Part shown: positions 8,579 to 15,785 of the stretch, one piece after another
Numbering within the stretch: the first letter of the stretch is position 1
How the letters are laid out: each line of letters opens with the position of its first letter
Assembly (NCBI GenBank): GCA_964551545.1
Contig: CAZKCT010000017.1
Span: 1-39,045 of the forward strand
Reading direction: 5' to 3'
DNA from: Thiopontia sp964551545
GTDB lineage: Bacteria; Pseudomonadota; Gammaproteobacteria; GCF-002020875
Length of the DNA stretch: 39,045 nucleotides
Translations under genes and position numbers: made by a program
Notes under the pieces: generated by a model
What the model saw: the letters and a program-made list of their open reading frames with translations, nothing else
Database searches by the model: none
What the model was told of the DNA's origin: nothing

Positions 8579-8783
8579 TGCTGAGCAGAGAATGGATGAA
8601 CTGGAGAGCCGGCTCGCCTTTCAGGATGACCATATCCAGCAACTCAACGACATCATCACTCAGCTGCAGCTGGAGGTAATGACCGTCAATGAGCGCCTCA
8701 ACCAATCAGAGCGTCGCATCCAGGAACTCGCCCCCTCGATGATCAAACCAGTCTCTGAAGAGACACCGCCCCCCCACTACTAG
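8571..8783 (+). CDS. slyX: SlyX family coiled-coil protein
   Basis: A 70-residue protein that is nearly all coiled coil (heptad-like MDELESRLAFQDDHIQQLND, then QLQLEVMTVNERL) and ends in the PPPHY tail that marks SlyX proteins. Its function is not established. I chose the ATG at 8571, inside the end of uup, because it has a good ribosome binding site (GGAGGAGATGGAGA just upstream) and gives the usual SlyX length; a longer frame from 8514 would add uncharacteristic Trp/Arg-rich residues that are simply the uup coding region in another frame. It is followed after three bases by ung. Confidence 0.9.
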   Translation: MDSAEQRMDELESRLAFQDDHIQQLNDIITQLQLEVMTVNERLNQSERRIQELAPSMIKPVSEETPPPHY

Positions 8784-8786
8784 CCG

Positions 8787-9467
8787 ATGTCTGCTGCCGA
8801 CCGAATCAAACTGGAAGAGGGCTGGAAGCAGGCGTTGCTCCCAGAGTTTGAGAAGCCCTACATGGTCCAGTTGCGACAGTTCCTGCTGCAACGAAAACAG
8901 CAGAACGCCACCATCTTTCCCCCATCCAGACAGTGGTTCAGCGCCTTTGAACACACCCCATTCGACCGCGTCAAAGTGGTCATCATTGGCCAGGACCCTT
9001 ACCACGGTCCCGGCCAGGCTCACGGCCTCTGTTTCTCGGTACAACCGGGTGTTCGGGTCCCTCCTTCACTAGTGAATATCTATAAGGAGCTGAAGAGCGA
9101 TCTCAATATCCAGAACGAGAGCGGCACACTCACACCTTGGTCCGATCAGGGGGTGCTGTTACTCAATGCCGTACTAACCGTCGAGTCTGGACGCGCTGGT
9201 GCTCATCAAGGAAAGGGGTGGGAAACATTCACCGATGCCGCAATCGATCACCTCAATCGAGAGCGTGAACATCTAGTCTTCATTCTTTGGGGGAGCTATG
9301 CGCAGAAGAAAGGAGCACGGATTGACCGCAACCGTCACCGGGTCATTCGCTCTCCCCACCCCTCCCCGCTCTCTGCCCATCGCGGTTTTTTCGGCAGTCG
9401 CCCCTTCTCTCAGACCAATGACTATCTGACACAGCAGGGGATTGAGCCCATTGACTGGAAGCTCTGA
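8787..9467 (+). CDS. ung: Uracil-DNA glycosylase, family 1
   Basis: Removes uracil from DNA (base excision repair, cytoplasm). 226 residues, normal for the family. The water-activating loop GQDPYHGPGQAHG puts the catalytic Asp at residue 70; the uracil-specificity region GVLLLNAVLTV follows, and the minor-groove intercalation loop is HPSPLSAHRGFFG with the catalytic His at residue 191. It starts three bases after slyX, within the lon-to-eamA run; its last codons overlap the start region of the transporter. Confidence 0.97.
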   Translation: MSAADRIKLEEGWKQALLPEFEKPYMVQLRQFLLQRKQQNATIFPPSRQWFSAFEHTPFDRVKVVIIGQDPYHGPGQAHGLCFSVQPGVRVPPSLVNIYKELKSDLNIQNESGTLTPWSDQGVLLLNAVLTVESGRAGAHQGKGWETFTDAAIDHLNREREHLVFILWGSYAQKKGARIDRNRHRVIRSPHPSPLSAHRGFFGSRPFSQTNDYLTQQGIEPIDWKL

Positions 9468-10377
9468 CGCCTCCTCGCACAACCCACTGCTAGTTGGCGC
9501 ACTCAGTGCCATGGCCGCCACGCTGCTCTGGTCGGGGAATTTTGTGGTCTCCCGGTTGATGGTGGATGAGGTTCCACCAGTCACACTCGCCTATCTACGT
9601 TGGTCAACAGCCGTCCTGATCCTGCTCCCATTCCTCGCACGCAGCCTGTGGCGCCATCGCACAGCCATACATCAAAATATCGGTTATCTGCTGCTGATCT
9701 CCCTGCTCGGGGTCACCCTGTTCAACACCCTGATCTATCTCGCAGGCGCGACCACTACCGCTGTGAAGATGTCCCTGATCGCCATTACCTTTCCTCTCTT
9801 TATCGTGATCTTCTCCGCCCTTTTTCTGGGAGAACCACTCAGCCGCAATCGACTACTCGGGATTCTATTGGTGGCTACCGGAGTCAGCTACCTGGTGACC
9901 AACGGTGCTCCCACCGATCTGCTACAACTCTCTCTTGCAGTGGGCGATCTGTGGATGATGGCGGCGGCAATCCTTTTTGCCATCTACTCAATTCTGATCC
10001 GTTACAAGCCCGCCACCCTAAGCAGTGGCGCCTTCCTCGCCGCTACCTTCTTGCTGGGGCTGTTGCTGCTCACCCCCTGGATGATCTGGGAGCAACTGCA
10101 CCACCCCTGGCCAACCCTCTCTGTTACCTCGGTTGGCTCAGTGCTCTATCTAGGGATCTTTGCCTCGATTGGCTCCTACCTGCTGTGGAACCGCGCCATT
10201 GCACTGATCGGCCCCTCCAATGCCGGCATGATCTACTACTCGCTACCACTCTTCAGTGGGGCTGCGGCCTACTGGATACTGAGTGAACCAATCACCAGCG
10301 TCCATTGGATCAGCGCAACGCTAATCCTCAGTGGGATCTACCTCTCGACCATTCTCCATCGCCCTCGGCCGAACTGA
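9451..10377 (+). CDS. EamA/DMT-family transporter
   Basis: Inner-membrane protein of the drug/metabolite transporter superfamily: about ten predicted helices as two repeated EamA halves (first from GALSAMAATLLWSGNFV; second from LSLAVGDLWMMAAAILFAIY). LGEPLS in half 1 and LSEPIT in half 2 are the usual inter-repeat motif. The substrate cannot be told; relatives export amino acids or metabolites. No ATG is well placed: TTG at 9442 sits one base after AGGGG (too close), TTG at 9451 is ten bases after it (chosen), and ATG 9511 lies inside helix 1. It overlaps ung at its 5' end and overlaps the convergent arsJ-like gene by 50 bases. Confidence 0.88.
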   Translation: MTGSSDASSHNPLLVGALSAMAATLLWSGNFVVSRLMVDEVPPVTLAYLRWSTAVLILLPFLARSLWRHRTAIHQNIGYLLLISLLGVTLFNTLIYLAGATTTAVKMSLIAITFPLFIVIFSALFLGEPLSRNRLLGILLVATGVSYLVTNGAPTDLLQLSLAVGDLWMMAAAILFAIYSILIRYKPATLSSGAFLAATFLLGLLLLTPWMIWEQLHHPWPTLSVTSVGSVLYLGIFASIGSYLLWNRAIALIGPSNAGMIYYSLPLFSGAAAYWILSEPITSVHWISATLILSGIYLSTILHRPRPN

Positions 10378-11557
10378 TTACAGGCAGACGCATCGAGAAC
10401 AACAGCGCCATCACCACAAATCCTGTTGACCACCAGAGGCACCCCTCCAGCCCCTGAGTCTGATAGATCCATCCAGAGAGCACCGTGCCCATCAAGCGCC
10501 CACCGGCATTGGCCATATAGTAGAAACCGACATTCATCGAGACCTTGTCATGATCGGAGTAAGCCAAAATAAGATAGGAGTGCAGCGCTGAGTTAATCGC
10601 AAACACCACTCCAAACAGTGCCAATCCAATAATCAGAACCAGATCGCCTGGCCACTGCTGATTCAGTGCCAGAGCAATTCCCATCGGCAACAACGCTAGG
10701 ATTGAGGCCCAACGTCGGGCACTCGATCCCCCATGGGCCTTCTCCCGCCCCAAGAGACGAGGGGCTAATGCCTGCACCAGACCATATCCAATCACCCAGA
10801 GAGCGAGGAAAGCACCGACCTGACTGAAGGACCAACCCAACCCTTCATAGAGAAAGACCGGCAACCCCACCACAAACCAGATATCCCGCGCCCCAAAGAG
10901 AAAGAGGCGTGCAGCAGAGAGCCAGTTGATCGCCTCAATCCGAGAGAAAACCTGCTGAAACTTCGGTTTACTCTCCATTTTTCCAACACCTGGCGGAAGC
11001 AAGATCACCATCAACACCAAGACCAGAAACAACATTACAGAGAGCACAATCAGCGCACCACGAAAGCCTATCCACTCCAACAGCAGGGCACCCACAAAGA
11101 AGCCGCCCCCTTTGAGCGCATTCTTGGAACCCGTCAACAGCGCCACCCAGTGAAATAGTCTGGATGCCTCCCCCTGCCCCGCCAAGGTTTTAACTGAGGC
11201 TTTGGCTGACATTTTATTGAGGTCCTTGGCAATCCCGGAAAGCGCCTGCGCCACCATCACATAGGGAACCGAGAGCCAGCTCTCTGGCACGGTCAACGCC
11301 CCCAACGCAACCACCTGCAGCCCCATCCCGATCTGCATAGTGAGATTAAGCCCAATTCGTGCACCGAGCCAACCTCCAACTAAGTTGGTGACTACACCGA
11401 AGAGTTCGTAGAAGAGAAAGAGCATCGCCACCTCAAATGGGGAGTAACCCAAGAGATGGAAGTAGAGCACCACCAGCATACGGATGGCGCCGTCGGTGAT
11501 GGTAAAAGCCCAATAGCCCCCTGTAATCGTCAAGTAGTGGCGAACTGCAGCCTCCAT
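10328..11557 (-). CDS. arsJ: ArsJ-like organoarsenical efflux MFS transporter
   Basis: Major-facilitator protein of 409 residues with about 12 hydrophobic segments. The N-terminus GGYWAFTITDGAIRMLVVLYF, then LGYSPFEVAMLFLFYE and FGVVTNLVGGWLGARIG, and ALSGIAKDLNKMSAKASVK with LTGSKNALKGGGFF are the marks I know of ArsJ. Known ArsJ exports 1-arseno-3-phosphoglycerate made from arsenate by a GAPDH encoded beside it. Here no gap, arsR, arsC or other ars gene is adjacent. Instead its ATG overlaps the stop of yheS by one base (TAATG), so it is probably co-translated with an ABC-F gene. The substrate in this setting is therefore uncertain; the family call is firm. Confidence 0.85.
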   Translation of the reverse strand: MEAAVRHYLTITGGYWAFTITDGAIRMLVVLYFHLLGYSPFEVAMLFLFYELFGVVTNLVGGWLGARIGLNLTMQIGMGLQVVALGALTVPESWLSVPYVMVAQALSGIAKDLNKMSAKASVKTLAGQGEASRLFHWVALLTGSKNALKGGGFFVGALLLEWIGFRGALIVLSVMLFLVLVLMVILLPPGVGKMESKPKFQQVFSRIEAINWLSAARLFLFGARDIWFVVGLPVFLYEGLGWSFSQVGAFLALWVIGYGLVQALAPRLLGREKAHGGSSARRWASILALLPMGIALALNQQWPGDLVLIIGLALFGVVFAINSALHSYLILAYSDHDKVSMNVGFYYMANAGGRLMGTVLSGWIYQTQGLEGCLWWSTGFVVMALLFSMRLPVISSAEGDGEWSRGRSH

Positions 11558-13440
11558 TAACCCAGCGCCTCGTACAGCTCTAGCAGCCGCTCCTCCAACT
11601 GCTCCAGTTCTGGATCGATCTCCCCTTTCTGCTGCAACAACTGTTTCAGCGCCTCTTTCTGTTCAGCCTCATAAATCTCAGGCTCCGCAAGTCGCTGTTC
11701 CAGTGCTGCACGTTGAGATTCCAGTTTTTCAATCTGCTGCTCCAGCTGTTTGACCTCCCTTCTCAACGGGGCCTCCGCCTTACGCTGTTCAGCCTCTATC
11801 CTACGCTGCTCTTTTCGGCTGACCGCAGTAGTCTGTGAGTATCCCCCCTCTCCAACCTTTTCTTCGGCAACCTCAGATCGACGCAACCAAGTGGCATAAT
11901 CGTCCAGATCCCCATCAAAAGGGGCAACCCGGCGGTTGGCTACCAACAAGAATTGGTCGGCCACCCCCTCCAACAGATAACGGTCATGCGAAACCACCAC
12001 CAACGCCCCCTCAAATCCCTGCAGGGCCACCGTTAAGGCATAGCGCATCTCCAGGTCCAGATGGTTGGTAGGCTCATCCAGCAATAGTAAGTTGGGGCGT
12101 TGACGCACAACCATCGCCAACACCAGACGCGCCTTCTCTCCCCCGGAGAAAGGGGCAACTGCCTCTGAGACCCGATCACCAATAAAACCAAAGCTGCCGA
12201 GATAATCTCTCAACGCCTGCTCCGTCGCATCGGGGTGATTGCGCTGCAGATGGAGAAGCGGAGTTGCCTCCAAATCCAGCAACTCCAGTTGATGTTGTGC
12301 AAAATAACCAATCTTCAATGCCTCCGCTTCCTGACGCTCACCGTGCAACCGGGTTGCATCTCCCGCCAACAGTTTCATCAGCGTTGATTTTCCTGCTCCG
12401 TTACGCCCCAGTAGCGCCCATCGATCCCCTGGATTGAGGGTCATTGAGACCGCATCCAGTATCGGCGTTTCCCCATAACCGGCAGCCACCTGCTCAATCC
12501 TCAACAGAGGATGAGGATTCTTTTTTGGTTTTCTGAATTGAAAATGGAACGGCGAATCAACATGAGCCGGGGCTATGGCTTCCATGCGCTCCAGCGCCTT
12601 GATCCGGCTCTGTACCTGCTTTGCCTTGGTCGCCTTGGCACGGAAGCGCTCGACAAATTGGTGCATATGCTCTCGCTCACGCTGCTGCCGCTGATATGCC
12701 GATTGCTGCTGTGCCAGCCGCTCCCCCCGAATCCGTTCAAAAGCACTGTAGTTCCCCGAGGTCAGATCCATCCGTTGCTGCTCAATATGGAGAATGCCAT
12801 CCACCACCCGATCCAGTACGTCTCGATCATGTGAGATCAACAGCAGAGTTCCCGGGTAACGACCGAGCCACTCTTCCAGCCAGAACACCGCATCAAGATC
12901 GAGATGGTTAGTCGGCTCATCCAGCAACAACAGATCAGAGCGTGCCATCAACGCCTGCGCCAGATTGAGGCGCATCCGCCATCCTCCAGAGAAAGATTCA
13001 ACCGGCCGCTCCTCCTGCTCGACCGAAAACCCCAATCCCTGCATCAATCGTGCGGCACGGTTACGGGCATTGAATCCATCAATCGCCTCGATCTGGGCAA
13101 ACAGCTCTCCCTGGCGCCCACCATCTTGCGCCTGCTCTGCGGCCTCCAGCTCATGCTGCAGCCTGCGCAATTCGCGATCCCCATCCATCACCAGATCAAT
13201 CGCCGCACAATCAAGCGATGGAGTCTCCTGTGCCACGTGGGCAACAGTCCAGCGCTGAGGGATTTTAAGCACTCCTTGATCAGCCTCAACACCCCCCAGA
13301 ATTAATGAGAAGAGGCTCGACTTTCCACAACCATTGCCACCCGTGACACCAATCTTCTGGCCAGGATGAATCATGCAGTTGCTATTCTCAAACAGCAGCC
13401 GTGGACCTCGCCGGATTGCAAGCGACTCAATGCGGATCAT
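11557..13440 (-). CDS. yheS: ABC-F ATPase YheS
   Basis: Soluble two-domain ABC-F protein (627 residues), probably acting at the ribosomal E site like its relatives; YheS has been linked to relief of nascent-chain stalling. Domain 1: Walker A GGNGCGKSS (34-42), signature FSGGWRMR, Walker B LLLLDEPTNHLD. The linker (FVERFRAKATKAKQVQSR with IKALERME) is the YheS/EF3-type linker. Domain 2: Walker A GRNGAGKST, signature FSGGEKAR, Walker B LLLLDEPTNHLD. The last 90 residues form a coiled coil (LEQQIEKLESQRAALEQRL). It starts 15 bases after the 160-residue Met-motif gene, so it may be read from the copper-chaperone promoter. Confidence 0.94.
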   Translation of the reverse strand: MIRIESLAIRRGPRLLFENSNCMIHPGQKIGVTGGNGCGKSSLFSLILGGVEADQGVLKIPQRWTVAHVAQETPSLDCAAIDLVMDGDRELRRLQHELEAAEQAQDGGRQGELFAQIEAIDGFNARNRAARLMQGLGFSVEQEERPVESFSGGWRMRLNLAQALMARSDLLLLDEPTNHLDLDAVFWLEEWLGRYPGTLLLISHDRDVLDRVVDGILHIEQQRMDLTSGNYSAFERIRGERLAQQQSAYQRQQREREHMHQFVERFRAKATKAKQVQSRIKALERMEAIAPAHVDSPFHFQFRKPKKNPHPLLRIEQVAAGYGETPILDAVSMTLNPGDRWALLGRNGAGKSTLMKLLAGDATRLHGERQEAEALKIGYFAQHQLELLDLEATPLLHLQRNHPDATEQALRDYLGSFGFIGDRVSEAVAPFSGGEKARLVLAMVVRQRPNLLLLDEPTNHLDLEMRYALTVALQGFEGALVVVSHDRYLLEGVADQFLLVANRRVAPFDGDLDDYATWLRRSEVAEEKVGEGGYSQTTAVSRKEQRRIEAEQRKAEAPLRREVKQLEQQIEKLESQRAALEQRLAEPEIYEAEQKEALKQLLQQKGEIDPELEQLEERLLELYEALG

Positions 13441-13455
13441 GATGGCACTCAGTAG

Positions 13456-13938
13456 TTACTGGTGGAAGGTTTCAAATGCGAATGGAATTTCATAGATTGT
13501 ATCGCCCAGATCGACACGTAGGTAGGCAATCCACTCCATCAGAGAGCGCACACAGATCGACAAGCTCCCTCTCCCCGAGAACAGGATCTCCTCTGCCTCT
13601 GTTTGCCGAGACAGGGGGTAGACCAGATACCCCATATACATATCCTTCCCCTCAAAACTGACTTCCACCCGTTGCGGCGTAACCCCCTGGAAGGTTGCCT
13701 TGAGCTGCAGTGGCTCTACCGGGTTGGGCTCTTTGGGGGTCATCTCAAAGCGGACGGTACCACCGCCGGGCAAATTGGCCTCACAAACTTGCAGATGAAG
13801 GGGACAACCATCCACCACAGGAAGCCGCTGAACTGTGCGCTCTTTGGTTGTATTCTCCCAGACCCCAATCCCAGCTGCGATCAGAAGCAGAAGTAACGCG
13901 CCCCATCGCCAGTGACGGAGCTGCTTACTTCTACCCAT
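13456..13938 (-). CDS. Uncharacterised membrane-anchored periplasmic protein with MxM motif (SCO-operon associated)
   Basis: 160 residues; I know no name for it. One N-terminal helix (WRWGALLLLLIAAGIGVW, about 12-29) after a basic start, then a periplasmic beta-rich domain. Notable residues: GCPLHLQVC (two Cys), FEGKDMYMGYLVYPL (Met-x-Met followed by Gly) and SICVRSLMEW (a third Cys plus Met and Trp). The GxDMxMG pattern recalls small periplasmic domains such as FixH/YtkA. Its place right after SCO (its ATG overlaps the SCO stop as TAATG) points to copper or oxidase assembly. I chose ATG 13938 over the TTG two codons upstream because of that overlap. Function is inference. Confidence 0.72.
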   Translation of the reverse strand: MGRSKQLRHWRWGALLLLLIAAGIGVWENTTKERTVQRLPVVDGCPLHLQVCEANLPGGGTVRFEMTPKEPNPVEPLQLKATFQGVTPQRVEVSFEGKDMYMGYLVYPLSRQTEAEEILFSGRGSLSICVRSLMEWIAYLRVDLGDTIYEIPFAFETFHQ

Positions 13939-14597
13939 TACCAATGGCTCTGAATGGCGGCAAGGTCACGAATCATCACCTCAGGTTGATGCGGGGTCGA
14001 GAAGACAGCATGCATCTCCCCCTGCGGATTGAGCAGGAAGATGGTCGCTGAGTGATTAATCAAATAAGAGTCCTCAAGTCCCTCAGGAGGCCCCTCTTCT
14101 GGATCAACGATCAGCGTCTTTCCATTCAGATAGTAGACCCGCTCATAGATGGCCCCCATTGAACGGGAGAACCGATCAACGGCTTGCTGCTCTGCAGTAA
14201 CCCCCAGGAATGAAGCGTGGTAGTAACCGGCGTACTGTTGCAACGCCTCAGGCTCATCCCGCTGTGGATCAACCGAAACAAAGAGCACCTGAGGCAACTC
14301 CGAAACCAGCTCAGGGTTTCCCTCTATTGCCCTCATCATCTCTGCCAGAGTAAAGAGCTCTGTCGGACAGACATCTGGACAGCGAGTATAGCCAAAGAAG
14401 ACCAGCGACCACTTTCCTTTCAGGTCACTCAGCCTCATCCCCTCTTGGGAGTGACTATGAAAGTCCACATCGGCAATTGCTTTAGGTTGAGGGAGAACTG
14501 TTGCTGCCTCAGTTCGCAGGGGCTCTGCGGGGCCACAACCCTGCAACAGCAACAGCGCCGCAAACAGTAATTTTGTTCCAATCTGGTGGTATTTCAT
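13938..14597 (-). CDS. SCO1/SenC family copper chaperone lipoprotein
   Basis: Thioredoxin-fold protein that inserts or reduces copper at the CuA site of cytochrome c oxidase, on the outer face of the inner membrane. 219 residues from ATG 14597, which has a clear ribosome binding site (GGAGAAAC) and gives a lipoprotein signal (LLFAALLLLQGCG, lipid Cys at 21). The copper ligands are visible: TRCPDVCP (C-x3-C) and the distal His in INHSATIFLL. The line LKGKWSLVFFGYTRCPD is the standard SCO core. It is third in the DUF2946 / PCu(A)C / SCO / Met-motif run; a strong hairpin separates it from PCu(A)C. Confidence 0.93.
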   Translation of the reverse strand: MKYHQIGTKLLFAALLLLQGCGPAEPLRTEAATVLPQPKAIADVDFHSHSQEGMRLSDLKGKWSLVFFGYTRCPDVCPTELFTLAEMMRAIEGNPELVSELPQVLFVSVDPQRDEPEALQQYAGYYHASFLGVTAEQQAVDRFSRSMGAIYERVYYLNGKTLIVDPEEGPPEGLEDSYLINHSATIFLLNPQGEMHAVFSTPHQPEVMIRDLAAIQSHW

Positions 14598-14621
14598 CAA
14601 ATTGTTTCTCCAATAATACAG

Positions 14622-14653
14622 GGGGAGACAGGAGGGCCCGCCCCCTGTCTCCC
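14622..14653 (-). terminator. Strong intergenic hairpin between PCu(A)C and SCO genes (no U-tract)
   Basis: A perfect 10-base inverted repeat (14623-14632 with 14644-14653, GGGAGACAGG/CCTGTCTCCC) is extended inside by GGG/CCC (14634-14636 with 14641-14643), leaving a four-base loop. Neither strand has a run of T after the stem, so it is not a standard Rho-independent terminator. It is better seen as a stabilising or attenuating hairpin that sets the ratio of chaperone to SCO message. Confidence 0.5.
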
Positions 14654-14674
14654 GGTCATCAATATCACTCTTGA

Positions 14675-15151
14675 TCAATGGCGCATCATTTTATGGTGCC
14701 CACCTTTCATCATCATCTTCCCTTTTCTGACGGTGGCGGTCACTTCCTGCTCTGAGCCATCACTCAAAACCAGAGTCAACCCCACCTTCTCTCCCTCGAC
14801 AGGAACCTTCTCGGGGCCGATCAACATGACATGCCAGCTACCGGGTTTCAGGACTAAAGAGCCATGCGCAGCAATCGGCATTTTCTCTTGCTGGATCATC
14901 TTCATCATGCCATCCGCCATCATAGTGCGATGCAGTTCAACGCGAGCCACAGGCAAAGTGGTTTTTACATCAACGATTGAAACATCTTTACCGCCATGGT
15001 TCTCCAGTTTCATAAATGCGGCCAGTGCAGGGGCATTGGAAGGCGCCGCCCGAACCCATGGGTCATTGACCATCAACCCAGCAGCAATGGATGAACCACT
15101 CACAGCCATCAATAACAGCGCACTGCATACGCCACTCAAAATTTTCTTCAT
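14675..15151 (-). CDS. Periplasmic PCu(A)C copper chaperone
   Basis: Binds Cu(I) in the periplasm and passes it to SCO or CuA of cytochrome oxidase. 158 residues from ATG 15151 (AGAGG 8 bases upstream). An N-terminal signal peptide ends at SGSSIA-A (about 24). The domain shows the copper motif: VELHRTMMADGMMKM with His and Met ligands, then GSWHVMLIGP with the closing His-x-Met. The tail KMMMKGGHHKMMRH is rich in His and Met and is likely a second copper site. It lies between the DUF2946 gene and SCO, as in many oxidase-assembly loci. Confidence 0.94.
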   Translation of the reverse strand: MKKILSGVCSALLLMAVSGSSIAAGLMVNDPWVRAAPSNAPALAAFMKLENHGGKDVSIVDVKTTLPVARVELHRTMMADGMMKMIQQEKMPIAAHGSLVLKPGSWHVMLIGPEKVPVEGEKVGLTLVLSDGSEQEVTATVRKGKMMMKGGHHKMMRH

Positions 15152-15182
15152 TCTGTAACCTCTTAAACTATTAAGTACCAAC

Positions 15183-15265
15183 TCCCGAAACCGGGATGAA
15201 AGGGTGCTGCCCCAATCCCGACAGAACAGCACCCCACCATGCCTGTCTCTCCCAAAACAGGCATG
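15183..15265 (-). repeat. Cluster of inverted repeats in the DUF2946-PCu(A)C gap
   Basis: The 134-base gap holds three stems: CATGCCTGT/ACAGGCATG (15238-15246 with 15257-15265, 10-base loop), GGGTGCTG/CAGCACCC (15202-15209 with 15227-15234), and a short CCCG/CGGG pair near 15184-15195 whose bases can also pair with ATCCCG at 15215-15220. On the minus-strand transcript they precede the PCu(A)C ribosome binding site. The second stem is followed by only three U residues. They may be processing or attenuation structures in the leader of the PCu(A)C message. Confidence 0.4.
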
Positions 15266-15285
15266 ATATGAATTATGGATGAGTT

Positions 15286-15681
15286 TTAGGCTGGAGGACC
15301 ACGAATGAGGAAGGAGGGATAGTGGAGCTGCGCAGGAGTCGACAAGCGCTCTCCACCCCTCTCTTCCTCGCTTTGAGGAAGCAGCGCCTCAAAGAGGGGA
15401 CCATACGAGTCAATCCAGCCTGTCGCATTGGCTTGCACCAGACAGGTTGGGCACTCGTAATAACTTGAGTTTTCGGTACTCTGGCTCTCTGCCTTGTCAA
15501 ATGCAACAAAGACTGTCTTGTAGCCATAAGCTGTACAGATGGTGGTGGTATAACCCTCTGCAGATTCACCGGCAACCGCATGGTAATAAGGAAAGACCGA
15601 GTGAAACAGGAAGGTAAAAACGCCGACCCAAAGCAGGGTACGCTTTCTCTCCATGTTCTTTTGCGTGCTCATGTCTACCAT
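15286..15681 (-). CDS. DUF2946-family protein
   Basis: 131 residues. A hydrophobic helix near the N-terminus (TLLWVGVFTFLFHSVFPYY, about 15-33) anchors or exports it; the rest is periplasmic. DUF2946 signs: TTICTAYGYK, the YYECPTCLV metal-like CPxC motif, and the C-terminal ...LIRGPPA ending. The biochemical role is not known. The family is often found next to copper-chaperone or TonB genes, and here it heads the PCu(A)C-SCO run. The start is uncertain among ATG 15681, 15672 and 15654, none with a strong ribosome binding site. It is divergent from the RNase gene across 104 bases, with a good sigma-70 promoter between. Confidence 0.8.
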   Translation of the reverse strand: MVDMSTQKNMERKRTLLWVGVFTFLFHSVFPYYHAVAGESAEGYTTTICTAYGYKTVFVAFDKAESQSTENSSYYECPTCLVQANATGWIDSYGPLFEALLPQSEEERGGERLSTPAQLHYPSFLIRGPPA

Positions 15682-15717
15682 TACGGCCCAAGTCTAATCT
15701 GACTAGAATAGGAGCAC

Positions 15718-15746
15718 TTTCTACCCTGCTCCTTGATGAATGTCAA
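15718..15746 (-). promoter_or_regulatory. Sigma-70 promoter of the copper-chaperone run
   Basis: On the minus strand TTGACA (15746-15741) is a perfect -35 box. After exactly 17 bases comes TAGAAA (15723-15718), four of six to TATAAT. Transcription would start near 15711, about 30 bases before the first ATG of the DUF2946 gene. No other strong promoter is visible before 13456, so it probably drives the DUF2946, PCu(A)C, SCO and Met-motif genes and perhaps yheS-arsJ. Confidence 0.62.
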
Positions 15747-15785
15747 TTCTGTGCGTTCCCTCCTATTCCGGGTATCCTTGCCGCC

